From contig NZ_CP035806.1 in the NCBI RefSeq assembly GCF_004208635.1, positions 2,666,001 to 2,730,000 on the forward strand: 64,000 nucleotides of DNA. Reading direction: 5' to 3'. The translations under genes and the position numbers were made by a program. Numbering within the stretch: position 1 is the first letter of the stretch; every line of letters starts with the position of its first letter. The stretch comes from Leucobacter triazinivorans (GTDB taxonomy: Bacteria > Actinomycetota > Actinomycetes > Actinomycetales > Microbacteriaceae). Below, piece after piece: positions 62,801-64,000 of this stretch. Below the pieces are notes generated by a model. That model saw only the letters and a list, made by a program, of their open reading frames with translations, was not told where the DNA came from and did not search any database.

Positions 62801-63742
62801 CTGGGGCACTCCAGCCTCACCTACGAGTTCGTGCGCGGCGGTCAGGGGCTGCCGGATCAGCACACGGGCGCGGTGGAGAGCACCGACGCCGAGGTGGAGC
62901 GGGTCGTGCAGCTGGTACTCGAGCACGCGAGCGAGCGGGCCGGCGAGTCGCTGATGGTGATCACCGCGAGCGAGCGACACGCGGTGCGCGTGTACCAGGC
63001 GGTGCTGCAGGCATTCTCGAAGTTTCCGCAGTACCGCGAGTTCCTGCTGGGTGAGCGGGCGGAGCCGTTCGCCGTGCTCACGCTCGAGCAGGCGACGGCG
63101 CAGAGCCGGGATCGGGTGATCTTCTCGATCGGGTACGGGCGCACCCCGCACGGGCGCGTGCTCTCGAACTTCGGCGGATTGGGACGCCCGGGCGGGGAAC
63201 GGCTGCTCGCCGTCGCGATGACCCGGGCTCGGCGCGCGATGACCATCGTGAGCTGTTTCAAACCCGAGGATCTGGACACGGCGCGGATCAGGCACGGCGT
63301 GGTGGAGCTGGCCGAGCTGCTGGCGTTCGAGCACCCGGATCCCGAGCCGCCGTCGCTGCCCGCCGAGCGAGACCCGATGCTCGGGGAGCTGGCCGACCGG
63401 CTCGAAGCGATGGGGCTCAACGTCGCGATCGACTACCGCGGTGCGATTCCGCTCGCCGCCTCTCTCGGTGATCGGGCTATCGCGATCGACATCGACTTGG
63501 GGGCCGGCGGCGAGGGAGGCGACAGTCTGCGCGACACGCTCCGGCTGCGCCCTGCAGTGCTGCGCCGCCTGGGGTGGCACTACCACCGCGTGCAGAGCTT
63601 CGACCTCTTCGCGGATCCGGACGAGGTGGCCCGGCGCATCGCGCGCATCGTCGGCTACGATGCGGATGCGGATGCGGACGCGGCGGGGACCGCTACCGCG
63701 TCTGCTGCCGCGGCCCCGGCCGGGGCCGCTGCCGAGCAGTGA
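59888..63742 (+). CDS. Giant SF1 helicase-like protein with degenerate ATPase motifs
   Basis: This protein of up to 1284 residues has the overall layout of actinobacterial UvrD/Upf1-like (DUF4011-related) helicases: an N-terminal domain, split RecA folds and a C-terminal restriction-endonuclease-like domain. The Walker A position reads LPGTGGTQTV near residue 345, with Gly in place of the catalytic Lys. The Walker B position reads LLVDAGATT near 866, with no DE pair. A late AVAMTRARRAMTIV motif VI-like segment is near 1115. The C-terminal REase-like part has AIDIDLG and LRRLGWHYHRVQSFDLFADP. It may bind DNA without turning over ATP. The GTG start is uncertain; family sequence begins near residue 60. 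Confidence 0.8.
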   Translation: MWSVDRRRRPDRDRGENGVEEAGANAAQPRNDGALATAPDPAPAPAEPGSAADLAAQLTGPVSLVDAYADEHADWRRELARIGGRNPLLHFDDRQANRIELSTTHPGGLPQFITGNKILLSALIRDDLALRHARAAAGRVTDKAIEMRTVRGLETVNLGIGIAKWTFEGEDFCAPVLLRPLAIRRYGRDFELKLKQFPVVNSELIRVLREQFGITLDARALIELSQSEGVFKPQPVIDRLRQMVAGVPEFLVQPRLVVSSFHNVSQRMAADATSLDTPILAAVCGSEPARRQLTQSYQPVNPTPPDERSPDTDRCLYDADAEQDDVLAQIDAGHSLVVHTLPGTGGTQTVVNAIGNLVRAGKRVLVVSPRRATLDGISHRLTRAGLAGLSVSPRRLRRNLVEAISRNENARPEQLRDVDEALTRLRGALLDYQTALSEPDGRFGVSPLDALRRLTVLALGERPPSTTVRLDDQALGQLTLDRSSVAEALTEVARLGQFQYGPADSPWYGVDFGTTEEARSAYALAVDLAESQLPRLISMANEVVSQTSMRPYETIAELGVYLRLLMGIRDTLDRFTPEVYDRSLTEVIAAHAPRGGDEMSSANKRRLRKLAREYVRPGVHITDMYSRLVQIQQQRVLWQRYTTVVGARPEVPLGIADVVVAFQSAYQDLDQLDRVLGVTADADRLKNLSLARLASRISDLARESEVLQNIQERTTIVERLRAAHLESLLDDLSARHVPAEDVAAELELAWWQSALERMLQTNPALLSANTSVIERLEADFRLVDDAHSGANGSILAGSLADAWRVAVLDHKQEALSMREALRSGYVSAGALAQRAPHLLGVLAPVWTMSPYEVAQLPESMPFDTVLLVDAGATTLVENLGAIRRADQVVAFGDTMTQTPSRFEISVGEHVDAGEDDAGSLHEQSAFAQLGEVLPTLTLTRSYRAGGEDLTHLVNTRFYDGAIQSLPWAGSFLGHSSLTYEFVRGGQGLPDQHTGAVESTDAEVERVVQLVLEHASERAGESLMVITASERHAVRVYQAVLQAFSKFPQYREFLLGERAEPFAVLTLEQATAQSRDRVIFSIGYGRTPHGRVLSNFGGLGRPGGERLLAVAMTRARRAMTIVSCFKPEDLDTARIRHGVVELAELLAFEHPDPEPPSLPAERDPMLGELADRLEAMGLNVAIDYRGAIPLAASLGDRAIAIDIDLGAGGEGGDSLRDTLRLRPAVLRRLGWHYHRVQSFDLFADPDEVARRIARIVGYDADADADAAGTATASAAAAPAGAAAEQ

Positions 63743-63993
63743 CCGCCGACGAACCGACCGGCGATGTGTCGACCGGCGACGGGCACGTGAGCGACCGCGG
63801 GCGCGGGGGAGACGCGGATCGCGGGCAGTCCGCCGACGAGCGGCCGGGGGCCGCCTCGCGACGTCGACGGCGGGTCACCCGGCCCGCCCCCGCGGGGAGC
63901 GATCCCGAGCCGGCCGATCCGCCGCTCGAGCGGCGATCGGAGAGCGAGAACGACGCCCGCCTGCGGGCCGACCGCCCGCCGCACTGGGGGTAG
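63739..63993 (+). CDS. Small charged protein ending PPHWG
   Basis: This 84-residue hydrophilic protein starts at a GTG overlapping the stop of the helicase-like gene and ends NDARLRADRPPHWG. The body is Arg/Asp/Pro-rich and probably disordered. The short C-terminal motif resembles that of small proteins following this helicase-like gene in other Microbacteriaceae, as far as I recall. The function is unknown. Translational coupling suggests that it works with the upstream protein. Confidence 0.65.
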   Translation: MTADEPTGDVSTGDGHVSDRGRGGDADRGQSADERPGAASRRRRRVTRPAPAGSDPEPADPPLERRSESENDARLRADRPPHWG

Positions 63994-64000
63994 AGCCGGC

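Noticed and set aside
57722..63586. A 1954-codon open frame on the minus strand
   Set aside because: It is antisense to the uracil permease and helicase-like genes, shows His/Arg/Glu-rich low-complexity sequence without domains, and is explained by high GC bias in the true frames.

Overview
The window is a GC-rich chromosomal segment of an actinobacterium, most likely of the Microbacteriaceae (a Leucobacter-like genome is a reasonable guess, not shown). The evidence is the strong G/C bias at third codon positions, GTG and TTG starts, many TANNNT -10 hexamers 6-7 nt in front of a start codon (leaderless transcripts), DUF3027 and the XPB-type helicase pair, a DtxR/iron-box system, HtaA-type haem proteins and polyprenol-phosphate-mannose synthase. 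No integrase, transposase, plasmid gene, phage gene, rRNA or CRISPR array is visible.

Layout. 1-8175: a catabolic or transport cluster with a FluG-like amidohydrolase (minus, cut by the edge), a branched-chain-type ABC transporter lacking its binding protein, an RpiR-type regulator, a glutamine-synthetase-like ligase and an M20 amidohydrolase. 8206-10604: argF-argH. 10605-11588: gene-free repeat DNA. 11589-19225: YjiH-type membrane protein, tyrS, mannosyltransferase, secA, DsbA-like protein, tRNA-Thr. 19457-20996: DMT transporter and nitroreductase. 21213-28908: an iron-regulated haem uptake locus (htaA, a second HtaA-domain protein, hmuTUV) with two DtxR boxes; a DtxR-family gene lies at 42715. 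29026-31605: LytR_C-domain protein and CIRCE-controlled groEL. 31752-32907: a DUF559 nuclease-like gene between two copies of an 80-bp palindromic repeat. 32929-39622: two-component system, XPB helicase, helicase-associated protein, small membrane protein. 39753-44846: cold-shock protein, DUF3027, serC, DtxR, gdhA. 45053-46083: NlpC/P60-like exported protein and tRNA-Arg. 46204-50923: a persulfide/sulfide detoxification operon under a CsoR/CstR-type repressor. 51041-55409: isocitrate lyase, a hypothetical protein, EamA transporter, CYTH protein, small membrane protein. 55978-59578: FAD oxidoreductase with cupin, uracil/xanthine permease. 59888-63993: a very large helicase-like protein with degenerate ATPase motifs and a short downstream partner.

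How the genes work together. The haem locus reads as a surface-to-cytoplasm relay: HtaA-domain proteins capture haem at the envelope, lipoprotein HmuT passes it to HmuU/HmuV, and the DtxR boxes tie the locus to iron status. The sulfur operon combines repressor, thioredoxin, persulfide dioxygenase-rhodanese, TauE-type exporter, DUF4395 protein and a rhodanese lipoprotein, plus two related tiny Cys-rich proteins of unknown role. The first cluster pairs the two halves of the fungal FluG architecture (amidohydrolase plus GS-like ligase) with an importer, which suggests gamma-glutamylation and deacylation of an imported amine or amide.

The most unusual general feature is repeat DNA. At least seven intergenic or in-gene tandem arrays with unrelated units (6 to 45 bp) and several dispersed hairpin families sit between ordinary housekeeping genes. 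One array has expanded inside the ATPase domain of a histidine kinase.
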